Made by a program: the position numbers and the translations under genes
Shown here: one piece after another, positions 13,271 through 25,129 of the stretch
How the letters are laid out: every line of letters begins with the position of its first letter
Numbering within the stretch: position 1 is the stretch's first letter
Notes under the pieces: model-generated
Told to the model about the DNA's origin: nothing
The model's database searches: none
What the model saw: only the letters and a program-made list of their open reading frames with translations
Assembly: GCA_034509425.1 (NCBI GenBank)
Contig: JAVTVJ010000550.1
Location: 3,234,494 to 3,298,493, forward strand
Length of the DNA stretch: 64,000 bases
Source: Eopsaltria australis
Taxonomy: Eukaryota; Chordata; Aves; Passeriformes; Petroicidae
Direction of reading: 5' to 3'

Positions 13271-14172
13271 CGGGCTCCCACAACTAAAACACAGCTTGGA
13301 TGGGGAGACAGCACAAACAGACTCTTTTTCTCCGGTTCAGGCACGGACCTATAACATTCAAACCACGCGGGCAAAAGCCACGTGACTATTGCCCAGCCAA
13401 AAAGACAAATTAACTGTTTCTTTCTAACATCAGAATGGGACTTTGGGGGTATTCATTTTTTCTTACTACACAGAAAGAGCACACAAATGAAAACACCTAC
13501 GAAAAGTACAACATAAAGACTTTGAGTTAATGAATATAATTAAGCTTATTTTCAAAGAAGGAAGAGGAGTGCTTTACTGCTGAAAGTTCTTTTGTAAAAA
13601 CGTTGATAAAGTTAGATGTAATACACTCTGTAATATATGAATAATGGTCTAAAAGAAGTGAGAAAAAGGAAATACAATGTTTTAAGGTATAAGCAGTAGA
13701 CTGAGACTTTTGTGTATTAAAATCTTTCCTCGCCCCAGGAAAACAGTAGAAGAAGACTTGTGTTGCTAATGATAAAGTAAGAGGATGTTGTTGTCACTGT
13801 AATAGAAACATTTGCTCTCAAAAGAACACCTCAATGACCATCATATGTCCATTGGTGTGGAAAAGCTACTGAAATGAGAAGGGGTCTAGAAAAGCAAATA
13901 CCTCTCTTCAAAGAGAGAATCGCTTACTAGAAAGCTAATAACCATAGAAACTGTGTTTCCTATGGGAGTCAACATGATAAAACAAAAGAAAGCTTCTCTC
14001 TCTACATAAATTAAGAAAACTGTGAAGTTCTAGAGGTGGTAGATTAACTAAAAGTTGAAGTGTTACCTTTTGTATGGTCAACAAGAAAGAAAATAAGAAA
14101 AGTAGGGAAGGGAAAAGAGTGTTCTGAAAAGTTGTGTTGATGCCTAATTATTATTCCTGTTTTAAGTCTGTT

Positions 14173-14178
14173 AATAAA
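14173..14178 (+). terminator. LTR A polyadenylation signal AATAAA
   Basis: AATAAA lies about 100 bp before the LTR end, in the same aligned position as in LTR B. It marks the R region and sets the plus orientation. Confidence 0.65.
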
Positions 14179-14276
14179 ATTCCTTTTTGTACTCCTTAAA
14201 GTATAAACCTGCTTTTGCCTACTATTAATCCTTATCTCACAACAAAATCAAATTCCCAAACCTCGAAACCGCAACA

Positions 14277-14281
14277 ATCCC
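14277..14281. repeat. Right target-site duplication of LTR A
   Basis: ATCCC follows the terminal GCAACA of the LTR and matches 12673-12677 exactly. Confidence 0.8.
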
Positions 14282-14988
14282 CATGTAGTCCTCTTGCCCC
14301 AAACAGCCCTTTTTTAATTCCTTCAAGTTATTCCACTGAGTATATTATACCATTACTTGCATGCTCCTTTTACTCATCTAGCAAACTTCCAGGGCACATC
14401 TCTGATTCATCATTGTTTTTCTACTTGGCCTCCTCCCTTATGCATATATCATTCTCTCCTTCAAATGGCTTATCCCAAACTCAGCCCAGTCCATGCCAAT
14501 TGTCCCATTGATAATGAGATCTTATCTAATTGATTAGGTAAAACCCAAAGTCCTTGCTTAGACAGCCCTTAATTCTACCTGCTCGCAACCTAAAATTCCC
14601 AGCTCTACTTTGAAAACTTGCATGCATCCTTGATCCTAAAACCTCCAAAATACAATATTTGTGGTCAAGTTTAATCATTATAATAAAGAGTACATGAGGG
14701 AACATATTGAACACTGCATATTTATTATCTCCTTGTACTAATGATGTTCATCCTAAAAACAATTTAAATATGTGTTAAAATTTTAGCATTCCAAACAGAC
14801 TCAGCAGATTAGCCAGCTAAGGTCAATAGTCAATATTATTTGAGTCCAGATGTTCAGCTGTGTAATACTTAAAATAGAACATCTCAAAAATGCTTTTAAT
14901 GTTAAGCTTAAAAGAATTTCTAGTCCAACATAGAGGTTTACAAGAAATTTATGCATTATGGACAGGTAAGTAAGTTTTATGTATACAT

Positions 14989-15011
14989 AAATTTATTTAT
15001 TTATTTATTTA
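14989..15011. repeat. (TTTA)n microsatellite
   Basis: About six TTTA units form a short simple repeat. Confidence 0.9.
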
Positions 15012-15258
15012 GTATATGCAGTGCTTCCACACCTTTTCAGGTACTTGTTTCAATTCTGCAGTCAGAATTTTACTAATATTTACTCTTGATGGTTTTCTAT
15101 AAAAGCAAACCTCATGGCATAGAAATTGCTAGAAGATAGTAAGAAAGCAGGATTTTTTTTTGTGGCTAACTTCAGCTCATACTTTTTGTACTCAGGTCTG
15201 CATGATCCTAATTCAGATTCTACAACCAAGTAATAATTTATTATTCCACTACTTCTGC

Positions 15259-15306
15259 TTTGTTTTGTTTTTTTTTGGGGGGTGGTTTTTTTTGGGTTTT
15301 TTTTTT
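15259..15306. repeat. T/G-rich low-complexity tract
   Basis: Runs of T interrupted by runs of G (GGGGGG and GGG) give a plus strand made almost only of T and G over nearly 50 bases. Confidence 0.85.
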
Positions 15307-18300
15307 ACTTTGGTTGGGTTTTTAATTATTATATTATTTGTTGCTTTTTAATTAGCATATTCAGCCATTGATGGGCCTTTTTTGCATTAGGTCTTGACTC
15401 ACCTGTCTCACATATCTAGTTCCAGTTCTCAAGATCCCTTGCCTTTTTTCAGCTTCTAAGTACCTTTGCAAATCTGTCTGTCAGACCTCAACAATGTAAA
15501 ATATATGGCATGAAAAGGCTATTTTTATTGCATCAAGTCTCATTGAAATTAATCACAGGCATAAATGCACTGGCTGGACAGGAATGGATTGTCAAATTGC
15601 ATTAAATAAATTTTAAAAGTGAATCTAATTATGTTGTAGCTCACCACATGTGGGAGGGAATCAAAATGTTGGTAAGATAACTGAGGCAGAGTTTTGCCTC
15701 GTTAACTTCTTGCAGAATGCACTTGTCTTTCGCCTTGGATTATTCCATTTACACCCACTTACATACCTGAACATGGAACAAGTGGTGATATAGCACACTG
15801 ACAACAGAAGGCTTCCCCAGAGGGGGAGTGAACTCATTACTCTTTCAGTTATGGTCAGTGTGAAGGACCTTTCAAAACCTTCCTTCTCTTTGTTTCTCTC
15901 CCTCTGCCCCTTATCTCTAGGTCACAAATATCAAGCAGCAACTACCTTTCCAGAGTTATGATGTATAACATTTCTTATTATGTTTAACGAGCATGGGAAA
16001 TAAGATTTATAGCTCCATATATCAACAAATAATATTTATTTGTACAATTGCAAATAGAAGTCTCCTATTAACATATTAAATAATTTTTTTAAACTCAGAA
16101 CATAAATTTAAATTAAGAATTAGATGACTCAGTAAACTATTTCCTAAAAGTTATCAAGCATTAAATTCTGTTCTTACAATCTGAATAAGAACTTATCTTT
16201 TATTCTAAGGAAAAAAAAGAATATTTTTTCCTCAGCATTGTGTATCATCTGCCCTTATCATTTTCAATTAAAAAATAACAGAATTCATAGCATTTCTTAT
16301 AGTGAAAGAGATGTGACAAAATAACAGAATCTATGTAACATTAAATAAATAAGATGGAAAAATAAACCAAAAAATTTTGATATTTAAAATATGGCAGAGT
16401 CAATTTCCAAGTTTGAAACTGTCTCACCCAACTTGATAGAAACAGGATTTCTCATTTTGTAAATAAAATAGTTTTTGAAGTATAAAATCCCAGGAATTGG
16501 AAAACTTGTGTCACAAATTGATATTTTGTTCATTTTGACAGGAAAGGTTTCCACTGTTTATGCATTCAGTATATAAGAGAAAAGAAAATTTTGTCTGGCA
16601 CTTGAAAATACTTCCATGTTTGCCCACCCAGGCCAAGAAAGAAATGTTGCTTTTCATCAAACAGCAGTTTCACATTGACTTCAGTGCTTTGGATTTCATC
16701 CCTTATACACAGAATAACTTTATGTGTGAATATTGGATAGAGTTTTCTTTCTAGTCTCCAGAGATCATAAAAGAAACCATAAAAGAAATCTTTAGTGAGA
16801 GCCAGAGGCTGTGATGGTGAGATAAGACTGAGGAACCTGGCCTTTGTGGGCACATAGCACTTCACAGCACCACCGGTCCTTGGCTTCTGCATGAGGTGTA
16901 GATGCCACACTGGGCTTGTTATCCACCTGTATTTGTACACAGAAATAAATCTGTTCTCAAAGAAACACCCCTACAGTTTCTGAAGTGTAGAAAAGTCTGT
17001 GTTTCAAAATAAAAATGAGCATTTTTGATGTGGGAAGTTCTTCCTTCATCACACTAAAAATTGTTCAAGCTTTGTTAAAATTCCTCTTGGATATCTGGAA
17101 ATGGGTCCAAAATTTGTGGGGTTTAGAAATTATTAAATGCAGTAAGAAACAGATTGACTTCTGCCACTAGACTTAGAGAAATCAAACCTGCACCCTTTGG
17201 AATAACAAGGGAAATTGTAAGCTCTCAAGAAGTTAATTAGTATTGAACATGAATGAGGCATTTCTGTGGTGCTTTTCTCATGCTCTGAGCTGTTTAAATG
17301 TAAACTACCTTCAACATGGGAGCTATGCAAAAGCCATGAAAAACAGGATATATTTAATTTGAGCACTACCTGAGCAAATTCTTTCATGTGAAAAATGCCT
17401 TAAATTTGGAGATAAGAAATTGCACCACTGTAACTACAGTCAAAGTTGTATTTACTTGTTTGTTTGTTTAGAGTTTCCTCCACCTATTTAAAATTTCTGC
17501 AGTTACAAGAAGGGGAAACGCGCACTACCTCCACAGAAGTACTGAAATCATTACACATGGCTCTTTCCTTTAGAAGACCTCTGGAATATTGTATCCAGTT
17601 GTAAACTCCTCTTTCGTATTTAGAAAAACAAGTAGTTTTTTTCCCTAGTGTGAATTTTATGAGTACTTGTCCGTTATGCAAGTGCCGTAGCTGTTGCCAG
17701 TCTTTAGCTCATCAACACACAGCCATGTCTTCTGCAACAGTATTAACAACTTTTCTTCTCCCTTGCTGCATGAAGACATTCTTCTCAGAGCACAGTATGT
17801 CACACAAAATCATAATAGCAATAAAATATATACAAAATAAGAACAAGGATCTTCATGGTAATCATTATTATAAACAATTTCGCTGATTATTACTTCATTT
17901 TTTATCAAATTGCCTGTTGTTTTATACTGCTTGTATATAGATGTTTGAGTTAATTTTATAATATTACTAAAACTAGAAATAACCTTGACAATGTAATTCC
18001 CAGGTTATATACACAATAGTACATCTGTTCATCTGTGTGGAATTGCTTCTTCACCAGTGTGCCACAAGTGTGAAAATTCCTTTATAAAATTCACCTAGAT
18101 ATTTGGGGATTTTTATAAATTAGGTATAACATCAATATTTTAGACTGAGAAAAAACAAAGAGGCAAGTGTGATTTTTTTTTTTTCCTTCTGAAAATTCCA
18201 TTCAAGAGTACATTTTGTATGAGGAAATTTTTGTATCAAAATTATTCTCAAAAATGTATTTATGTAAAACTGTGACGCTTTTTTTCTTGATGCAACTATC

Positions 18301-21300
18301 CACACGAGAGTTGCCTACATGTCATTTTTGTGGAAATACTCCAGGAAGAAGGTAAGGCTAAATAGTGCTTACAAACCCTCCCCCAAGAGTTATAAAACTT
18401 TTAACACCATAAACCATTGTGTTGGACTGAGGACTCTGGCAATGAACTCCAATGAATCAAGGATGAACATGGACCATTGAATTTGTTTACACAGAAGGAA
18501 GAGGACTGAAAAAGAGAAGGGAGAAGAGAGTTAGTTATGGTTTCCATTTTGTAGTCCTGTGACATAGGATCTGTTTGCTCATGTGGTGGCCACACGCGAG
18601 AGGCTAAAAATAACAGGATACTGCACAAGTATATCTAGGTGTCATTAATCTCATCTCTGGCACAATACAGTAAAAAACACAAGCTATGAAAAACAAAACA
18701 AAGAGTGCAAACAGCACCATTGGTTGCAAAATGTCAGGGGACCTCTGAAATACTCTTATTTTGCACCAAACAAACTCTTTACAGACTTGAAGCAGTGCTT
18801 TTACCACTTCTTTATTCAGTTGGATAGGTGTCATCTTGAGTTTCAGCTTCCTATGGAACCCAGATTTCAGTCAGGCTCCACACGTTGTATTTCCCCCTTC
18901 CCAATGTCCCACAGCATGATCTCTTCTTCAGCTTCTGACCCACACCCACCTCTCAAGTTAGGAGAGCTACAGGTTCTTCATTTTGCCTGAAACCACACCT
19001 AAAGCAGAGTGTTTCCTCCGAAAGCACAGCCCACCTCCTGAGCAGCTAGTGCAGGAGCAGAAGAAAGTCATTTGCTGGCTGTCAGTACTTGCGGGTCCGT
19101 TGGTTCCCATTTTTTAAAGGGTGTTGCATCTACGTTGAAGTGGTAACATGTTTCCAGAAGCAAGGGAGTCTCATGGATGATGCATTTCTTTCCCTGAATT
19201 TTTCGTCCCCCCTTATGTTATTATAGCCATTCAACTGATTAAATGTCAGCTGTGCATCAGTTTGTACATATAAGTATTAAAAAAACCTCCTGAAAACAGC
19301 AGCATCTGCTTCAGAAAAACTTGAAACTGAAACCCGTTATGTTTAACTGTGAGTTAATTTGGGAGAGAAGACAAAGATACAATATAGCGAGGACATTTGA
19401 TGAACACAGTGAGCTCTGTGGTGGTTCCGTTAGATTTAGAATAAAGACTAGGACCCACGAGTCCTCAAGGAATATGCTACCCAAAAAATGTCTGAGTTGT
19501 TCTTTCTTCTAGCCGACAAACATTTAATTACTGATATGAACTGTTCATAACAGGAGACATTGAGTAGAACACACTCATTACATGCAATTTCTGGTATGTG
19601 CTTTCTGTCACTAACACCGTCCTTTCCACCACAGACAGACTTTTCATTGGTAAATTCATCTGGTAAATTCTCACAAAATGTATCAAACCAATGATAATTT
19701 TTCAACAGATTTTACTTTATGCAAAGTAGTGTAAACTACCTATTAAAAAATTATAAAAATGGGTTTGAAAACTGCAGAATTTGATCCCATGAGTGCCATC
19801 AGGGGTCAAAATTTACTATATATTCAATGTATAATCTTGAATTACAGGAAGAAGACATTTTTCTTTCTCTTCAGTGCTGCTGTGGTGCCATGACCTACTG
19901 TACAAATATGGGGAAAAATTGGGAAATAAAAAAATACTTTATGTGAATATTTTGCATAAAATACACAACAAAACACTTTTAGAATAAAGGTTATATTTAC
20001 ATTATTAGTTTTGTGCTGCAGTTCTTCAAAGTGCTTTTTGTAATCAATATTTGTAAATGAAATTATTTTATTTTAAAATATCTACTATTAGGCTTTTAAT
20101 ATATCCTTACACACCATAGTCATATTTACTGCCTCCTGCTCATAACGTATTTTTTATTTACACTGTGCAGAATGGACCTCAGTCTATGAAGTCATCATAT
20201 CAATTTTCAAAGCCTTTGTTCTGGAAATATGCATCACATCTGCTACTGCAATATAGTGGTTTAAGTCTCTTTATGTCCTTTAGATGGTAGTACAAATATT
20301 ACCCTGTTTCTTGTTTACAAAATAAAGCATTCATATTGGCAGATTTCGAAGTTCATTTTCCCATACATCTATTTAGCATTCCCTAGTCCTTTGTCAAACC
20401 ATCTTCTGCCTCTAGAAGGTTTATTTGCCGTTATTCAGAAGTAAATAACTTGCTGGGTTTATTTAATAATTATACCTGGGAAAAATTTTCATCTAGTAAC
20501 TAAATAATGTATTTTTCATTGTTATTCTTGAATAATGAATACGTTTAGTTTTCAAAAGAAAAAAAGAAATTACTATATCAGGTTTTGCCAAAAAGTCCAG
20601 AAAGCAAGATGAGAATAGAAAGCTCTTTCTGACAAATTCAGAGATTTTGGAAATCTTAGATGTCTAATTAGATGACATTTGTGGTGGTGATCCTGTAATG
20701 ATAACTTGTTAACTCACCTTTTATGTCACATTGCATCACTGAAAGTTGTTCTGAGATTTCAGCCAGCGTGTTGGAAGGATTCTGAAGTTTTACCTGATAT
20801 TTGTTACTGCTGCTTTTAAAATCAGTGTACAGCGCAACCATTTCTCAAAATGGAACTGACACAAAAAAAATATGCTAGTGCCATTTAAAATTTTTGAAGT
20901 TGGATTTTTTAAAATTAGTTTTAAAATTTTTAGTATACAGGTAGGGATTATCGATGAACCATTGAACACCTACCTCCTAAATTATATGCATGGTCAGGTT
21001 TCACTGAAAGCAAAATGGCAAAATGAGCTCAAAAGCTTGCAGCAGCTATCCCATAGATTTATGAAAATAAGAATTCATAAGCTGATCCAAATTAAGTTAA
21101 AAAATAATCTGTCACAGAAACAAGAACCAGCTTTTTCCCCCTCAAGAAAAAAAAAAAAATCTTTGTTCAAAGATATTCATTTCTTATGCTCAAAATCATT
21201 TTAGGAAAAAAAACCACATACACCAATGCCTTTCATTTCTCTTAGAAGAATACATTTTATTCTCTGAAAAATTATTCTCATCTCCATGAAAAAGGGAAAA

Positions 21301-21639
21301 GAAAAAATCATGAAAAGAACCTACCTCAGTGTGAGTCGCAAAATATTTTTTTCTGTTGGGGAGAGAGTAATTTGGGAGTAATGCCATCCTTACTGCTTTC
21401 CCCAGAATTGCTATTATATTTATTTATTTATTGTGCAGCTAAAGAAAACTTGCTGTGGGTATGTTGGATCACCCTCTGTGATGTGGCAGTAGGCACAAAA
21501 TCAGTGGCTTTCTGTAATTCCCCTGATTAACATTCAACAGAGAGGGAGAGGATCTAAATGTAAAACCTGGCTCTGAAACACCACTGTCAACTTCCTGCCC
21601 TCCAACAAATGATCCAGAGCTACTCCACATCAGGATGGA

Positions 21640-22060
21640 AATGTGTTAGGCACTAAAAACCACTGCTTGCATGACATCATTCCATAACAGATTACACTGT
21701 AATGTTAGGAATGTAATCATTAGCATTTAAACATGCATAAAATTTAATTAACCTACTTACCAGTTTGCTTAGAACTTTTGAAGGGCTACCTAGAGTCCTC
21801 TCTAAGCATTTTATTGCAGAGTTTTGGAAAGCTCACAAAAGAGAGAAGTTCACTGGGATTTTTCTCCCTAAAGCTGATGAGCCATGACAGATGAGCAGAT
21901 GACCCGAGTTAATTATTATTGAATTCGTTATTACTGCTTTGTTGTCACCCAGCTCAGCCAGGGTAAAATGATGACAGTAGGTATCTCATTAAAACAGCTG
22001 TTTCAATTATGTAGCGGCAAATATTTAAAAAGCGGGCCTTCCAAGTTTAAAGCTGTTAGC
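21640..22060. promoter_or_regulatory. Candidate developmental enhancer / conserved non-coding element
   Basis: This segment has an unusual concentration of developmental transcription-factor words. TTAATTAA lies at 21744-21751 and TTAATTA at 21909-21915 (homeodomain type). TGACAG occurs at 21885-21890 and 21972-21977 (MEIS/TGIF type). A CAGCTG E-box is at 21995-22000. A TTGTCACCC tract and an ATGCAT word are also present. No transposon or open frame explains the block. The texture resembles vertebrate conserved enhancers, but conservation cannot be judged from one sequence. The boundaries are rough. Confidence 0.3.
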
Positions 22061-22740
22061 AAAGTTTGTTTGTGCTGGTTGTGCCAAGATTCTTTGACCG
22101 AAAAAGGAGGGGAGAAATACAGTGTTCGTCTTAATTGGTTGGGGTAGGAGGAGAGGGATGCTAAGCAGCAGAACATAAAAGGTTGAATATGAGCTGCAAA
22201 GAAATTTCCAGAGTTTGCGGGTGATTTTGTTTTTTCTCATCTTTGGTTAAATTCAGTTTTGTTTACTGTACATCAATTACATTCAGACAGTATGACAAAA
22301 GAGGAGTGTTTGTATTGATTTCTTTCCAGCTGGAGGAAGTGATATGACTGTAAGGTTTGTTTGGGGTATTTTTTTTTGTTGTTATTGTTGTTGTTTTTAA
22401 CTGTTTATTGTTTACTAGTTGACATTCATATTTATTCATTTTAAGCAGCAGAAGGTTATTCGCTCTTTCATAGACAAAAACAGGTGCTGTTTCATAGTTT
22501 CTCAGCAGATATTCTGATCTGTAATAGGAACAAAAAGTTGATTTGATTGCACTCTTTCCCTAATATGGTTTGCATCATGTTCAGCCCCTTAGAATCCATG
22601 CATTTCTCAGCAATGAGTGCACTGATGCCTGCGTACTTAGGTTTTACACCCCTCTCTTTTGAATGTAGTTATCTTTCTACAGGACAAGTATAAAAACACA
22701 AAATGCTTGACAATGACTTGAGCTGAACCTGTCTCAGAAG

Positions 22741-23398
22741 AACATCCTTCAGTTATCACATAATTTCTGGCCAAGACGTGTTCTGTAATAGTATAATTCC
22801 TCTGACAAGTATGCTGACACCAATAACCTCAAAGTCATCATTATTGAGGTAAATGGCTCAGTGTCCACTGAGAGTGAGTCTGTGCTTGGGATAAGGTATC
22901 TATCCAAGGTGGTGGATATCTACTTAAACAATTTCTGTAGCTACAGCAATCAGCAGCATGCCCTCAGTGGCCTGTTCAACCCCACATCCCCTCCTCAGAG
23001 AGAGCTGGGTGCTACAACTGTGTGGATTTGAGAAAGGAGAACACTTCTGCATCATTATGCTTCCTCCTGACTACAGTTACCAAGGTCAGAATTTCCTCAA
23101 CCTGCCTTATTTCCCAATATAAATTCTATCTGGGTAAAAAAAGAGAATTTTTGGCCACTTCATTGATTTATGGACATTCAATACCCTAGTTTTAGCAGTT
23201 GTTGAGTCACTGGCAGCAAGTTCTAGACCAGTGGTCACTGTGAATATGCAGATTATCTCAATAGCATGAGCATGGTATGTCCATCATATCCAGGAGTCAT
23301 GCCTAGGGTTAGGAGATCCATTCATGACAAATTCTGTGTATCCAGACAGTGCTGGGCTTTCAAAAAATGGGCCACATGTCCATTTAAAATCCATTTAA
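22741..23398 (+). pseudogene. Coding-like remnant with frameshift and stops, parent unknown
   Basis: Two plus-strand frames read like protein. From 22801 the frame gives segments such as NNLKVIIIEVNGSV and GLFNPTSPPQRELGATTVW, open to a TGA at 23029-23031. The overlapping +1-shifted frame picks up near 23024 with EKGEHFCIIMLPPDYSYQGQ and NLPYFP, to a TAA at 23120. It then continues with further stops (23135 and 23276) through IDLWTFNTLVLAVVES and VYPDSAGLSKNGPHV to 23396-23398. Upstream, the first frame has a TAA-TAG pair at about 22786-22791. Third codon positions in the first part are richer in G and C than the surroundings. This is the pattern of a decayed retrocopy or old gene fragment, with one frameshift between the two best parts. 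I do not recognise the parent protein and saw no clear poly(A) tail or duplicated flanks. A chance open stretch remains possible. Confidence 0.35.
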
Positions 23399-24503
23399 AA
23401 TATTGCATGTAGAAATATGGGAGCCCAATGACAGTTTCTCTGGAGTTAGATCAGAAGGAGCTTTATGAATTTTCCTACTCATAGAAACACATAAAGAACA
23501 TCTTTTAAACTTATTACATGTGGATTTTACCATCAGCTCAAAGGAATTGAGAGAATGGCATCCCCTGTTAAAAGGGAAGTAATGTACTTAATCAGAAGCT
23601 ATAAAGGGCTGTATATAATAATCTTAATCCTGGAAGCATAACAGTCACTGCTGTTTCTCTCGAAAATGTGATTATTATTAAAAATAAGTACTTTTCAGAG
23701 ACAACACAGAAACATATTTATCATTACCACTATTTTTCTTTATTTTTAGAGTAAAAAATCCCTGTATAACTCCATTTTGGCATGTGCTTGATTGTTAATT
23801 GTTTCCATTTCAGAGAATCTAATGTAATTGCTGCTGAGTGGCTCTTCTTTCCCACCAGTCCTGTTTTGTCTTATGAGGAAAAAAGCATTCTCAGCCAAGA
23901 TTTTTTTTTTAACCATGTATACATTTTATCACTGCAGTGAATAGCTCCTTCCAGGTGTCCAAGCATCTAAGTTAATTATAGCTAGAGGATAACGCTCTGT
24001 GTTCATAAAAGTTATAGATGAAACTTGGGAGTGAGGGGGAAGGGTTGTCTTACAGGTATCATTATGTTGAAGCAGCTTCTGAGATAAGAAAGAACATCTG
24101 AAGTCTTCATTAGGAATTATAAATTTTTAAGTCTCATCATTCCAACTGCAGGCTTTGGGCATAAGTAAATATTCCAAAATGAAGCTGAGCCACTTTCCTC
24201 TGTTTTCTTCATAGACTTCCCTATGGTTTAATGGGGTTTTCAGCAGTAATCATAATTATTCATATCTCATATGGTAGAAAAAAATCTGTGCTTTTGTACT
24301 AAATTCTGGGACATGGGACAGCCTTTACTATATAATAGGAAATAATCTGGCCTCATCTAATACAAATTTTTGTCTTTGGCATCCCTCCCAGCTGAATAGT
24401 ACACTCAAGGCACAAAGGCAGAAAAATTGCTTCAGTGCAGAGAAGCCCTACAAAAGAAGTCAGGCCAACCGGGAGAGTCACATTCCTGGTGACTGATAGT
24501 AAT
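23399..24503. other. Unassigned AT-rich non-coding DNA
   Basis: I recognised nothing in this stretch. A short tandem of CCATTTAAAAT sits at its left edge (about 23380-23401). Confidence 0.45.
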
Positions 24504-24558
24504 GTACCTGCCTTTCTGCTGATTGTGCACTAAGCAGAAAGGGAGCAATCCCAGGTAC
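24504..24558. repeat. Imperfect palindrome / hairpin
   Basis: An inner perfect 10-bp stem pairs 24511-24520 (CCTTTCTGCT) with 24533-24542 (AGCAGAAAGG) around a 12-base loop. An outer 7-bp stem pairs 24504-24510 (GTACCTG) with 24552-24558 (CAGGTAC), with a 9-base bulge on the right side. It may be a remnant of a mobile-element end or an RNA structure. No mature-RNA evidence can be read from sequence. Confidence 0.6.
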
Positions 24559-24980
24559 GAGCCTCGAGACAGACTCATGCTGTGTGGTGGGAGGAGTGAC
24601 ACCTGGTGCCCTTTGCCGAAGCACTGGATGGACAAATTGCTACCCCTTCAACTGCTGTGAAACAGCCTTTTGTGATAAAAGGGGGTCAAAGCCCCAGAGC
24701 AGTCAAGGGAATTTGTACTACTGACTGGCGATGAGAACTTGGACTGCTTCTTGGTAGGAGATGTAGCCAGCTTTCCAATTCCCTTAGTTTGTTGGTCTGG
24801 GATGTTGTTCTCCTGGGCCAGTTCTCATGAAATACAGATATGAGAAGCTCTGTAGAAGAATGGCAAAATGCAAAAGAGAGACAAGTGTGTTAGAGAGAAG
24901 TCTCATCTCTTAATTACATTTTGAAACCTGTGATTTCTTCCAGGAATCAACTCAACAGTTTTGCCCAATTTGAGTTTTGA
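24559..24980. other. Unassigned sequence left of LTR B
   Basis: This is mixed-composition DNA with no recognisable coding or repeat signature. There is no polypurine tract immediately before 24986, which supports LTR B being a solo LTR and not the 3' LTR of a provirus. Confidence 0.45.
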
Positions 24981-24985
24981 GTTCA
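24981..24985. repeat. Left target-site duplication of LTR B
   Basis: GTTCA precedes the LTR's TG. It matches GTTCC at 26761-26765 in four of five positions. Confidence 0.6.
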
Positions 24986-25129
24986 TGTCATGGAGTAATC
25001 TTAGTTGAAAAGCTCCCGGTACAGAAAGGAGGAGGTGGAGCCGGAAATGAGATATCCGGTATGACAATTCTGACTACAAAACTCATAAAATTCGGAGAAC
25101 ACCTGGAGAGACCCTCTTTTTAGACTTCC

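Larger units (their letters stand above)
12678..14276 (+). mobile_element. Solo LTR A, ERVL-like endogenous retrovirus
   Basis: This 1.6-kb block aligns along its whole length with 24986-26760, at roughly three-quarters identity by eye. The two copies start at TATCATG (here) and TGTCATG (copy B), and both end in GCAACA. The 5-bp sequence ATCCC lies immediately outside both ends (12673-12677 and 14277-14281), a perfect target-site duplication. It has a GC- and CpG-rich core at about 12830-13270, then AT-richer sequence, then AATAAA near the 3' end, the order expected of U3-R-U5 in plus orientation. No primer-binding site or retroviral genes follow, so it is a solo LTR left after recombination. 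The 5-bp duplication points to the ERVL class. The leading TG has decayed to TA. About 90 bp of the 3' part seen in copy B is missing. Confidence 0.85.
14282..21639. other. Unassigned AT-rich non-coding DNA
   Basis: No gene, RNA or transposon could be recognised. The longest open frame (minus strand, 16566-16940, 124 codons) shows no domain and is compatible with chance. Simple repeats at 14989-15011 and 15259-15306 are listed separately. Confidence 0.45.

Noticed and set aside
12762..13354. Overlapping open frames of 173 codons (minus) and 149 codons (plus) as genes
   Set aside because: Both lie in the GC-rich LTR core, where stop codons are rare. They overlap on opposite strands, have no domain, and are not preserved as frames in LTR B.
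16566..16940. Minus-strand 124-codon open frame as a gene
   Set aside because: No domain or family resemblance. A few frames of this length are expected by chance in 64 kb on six frames, and no promoter or splice context supports it.
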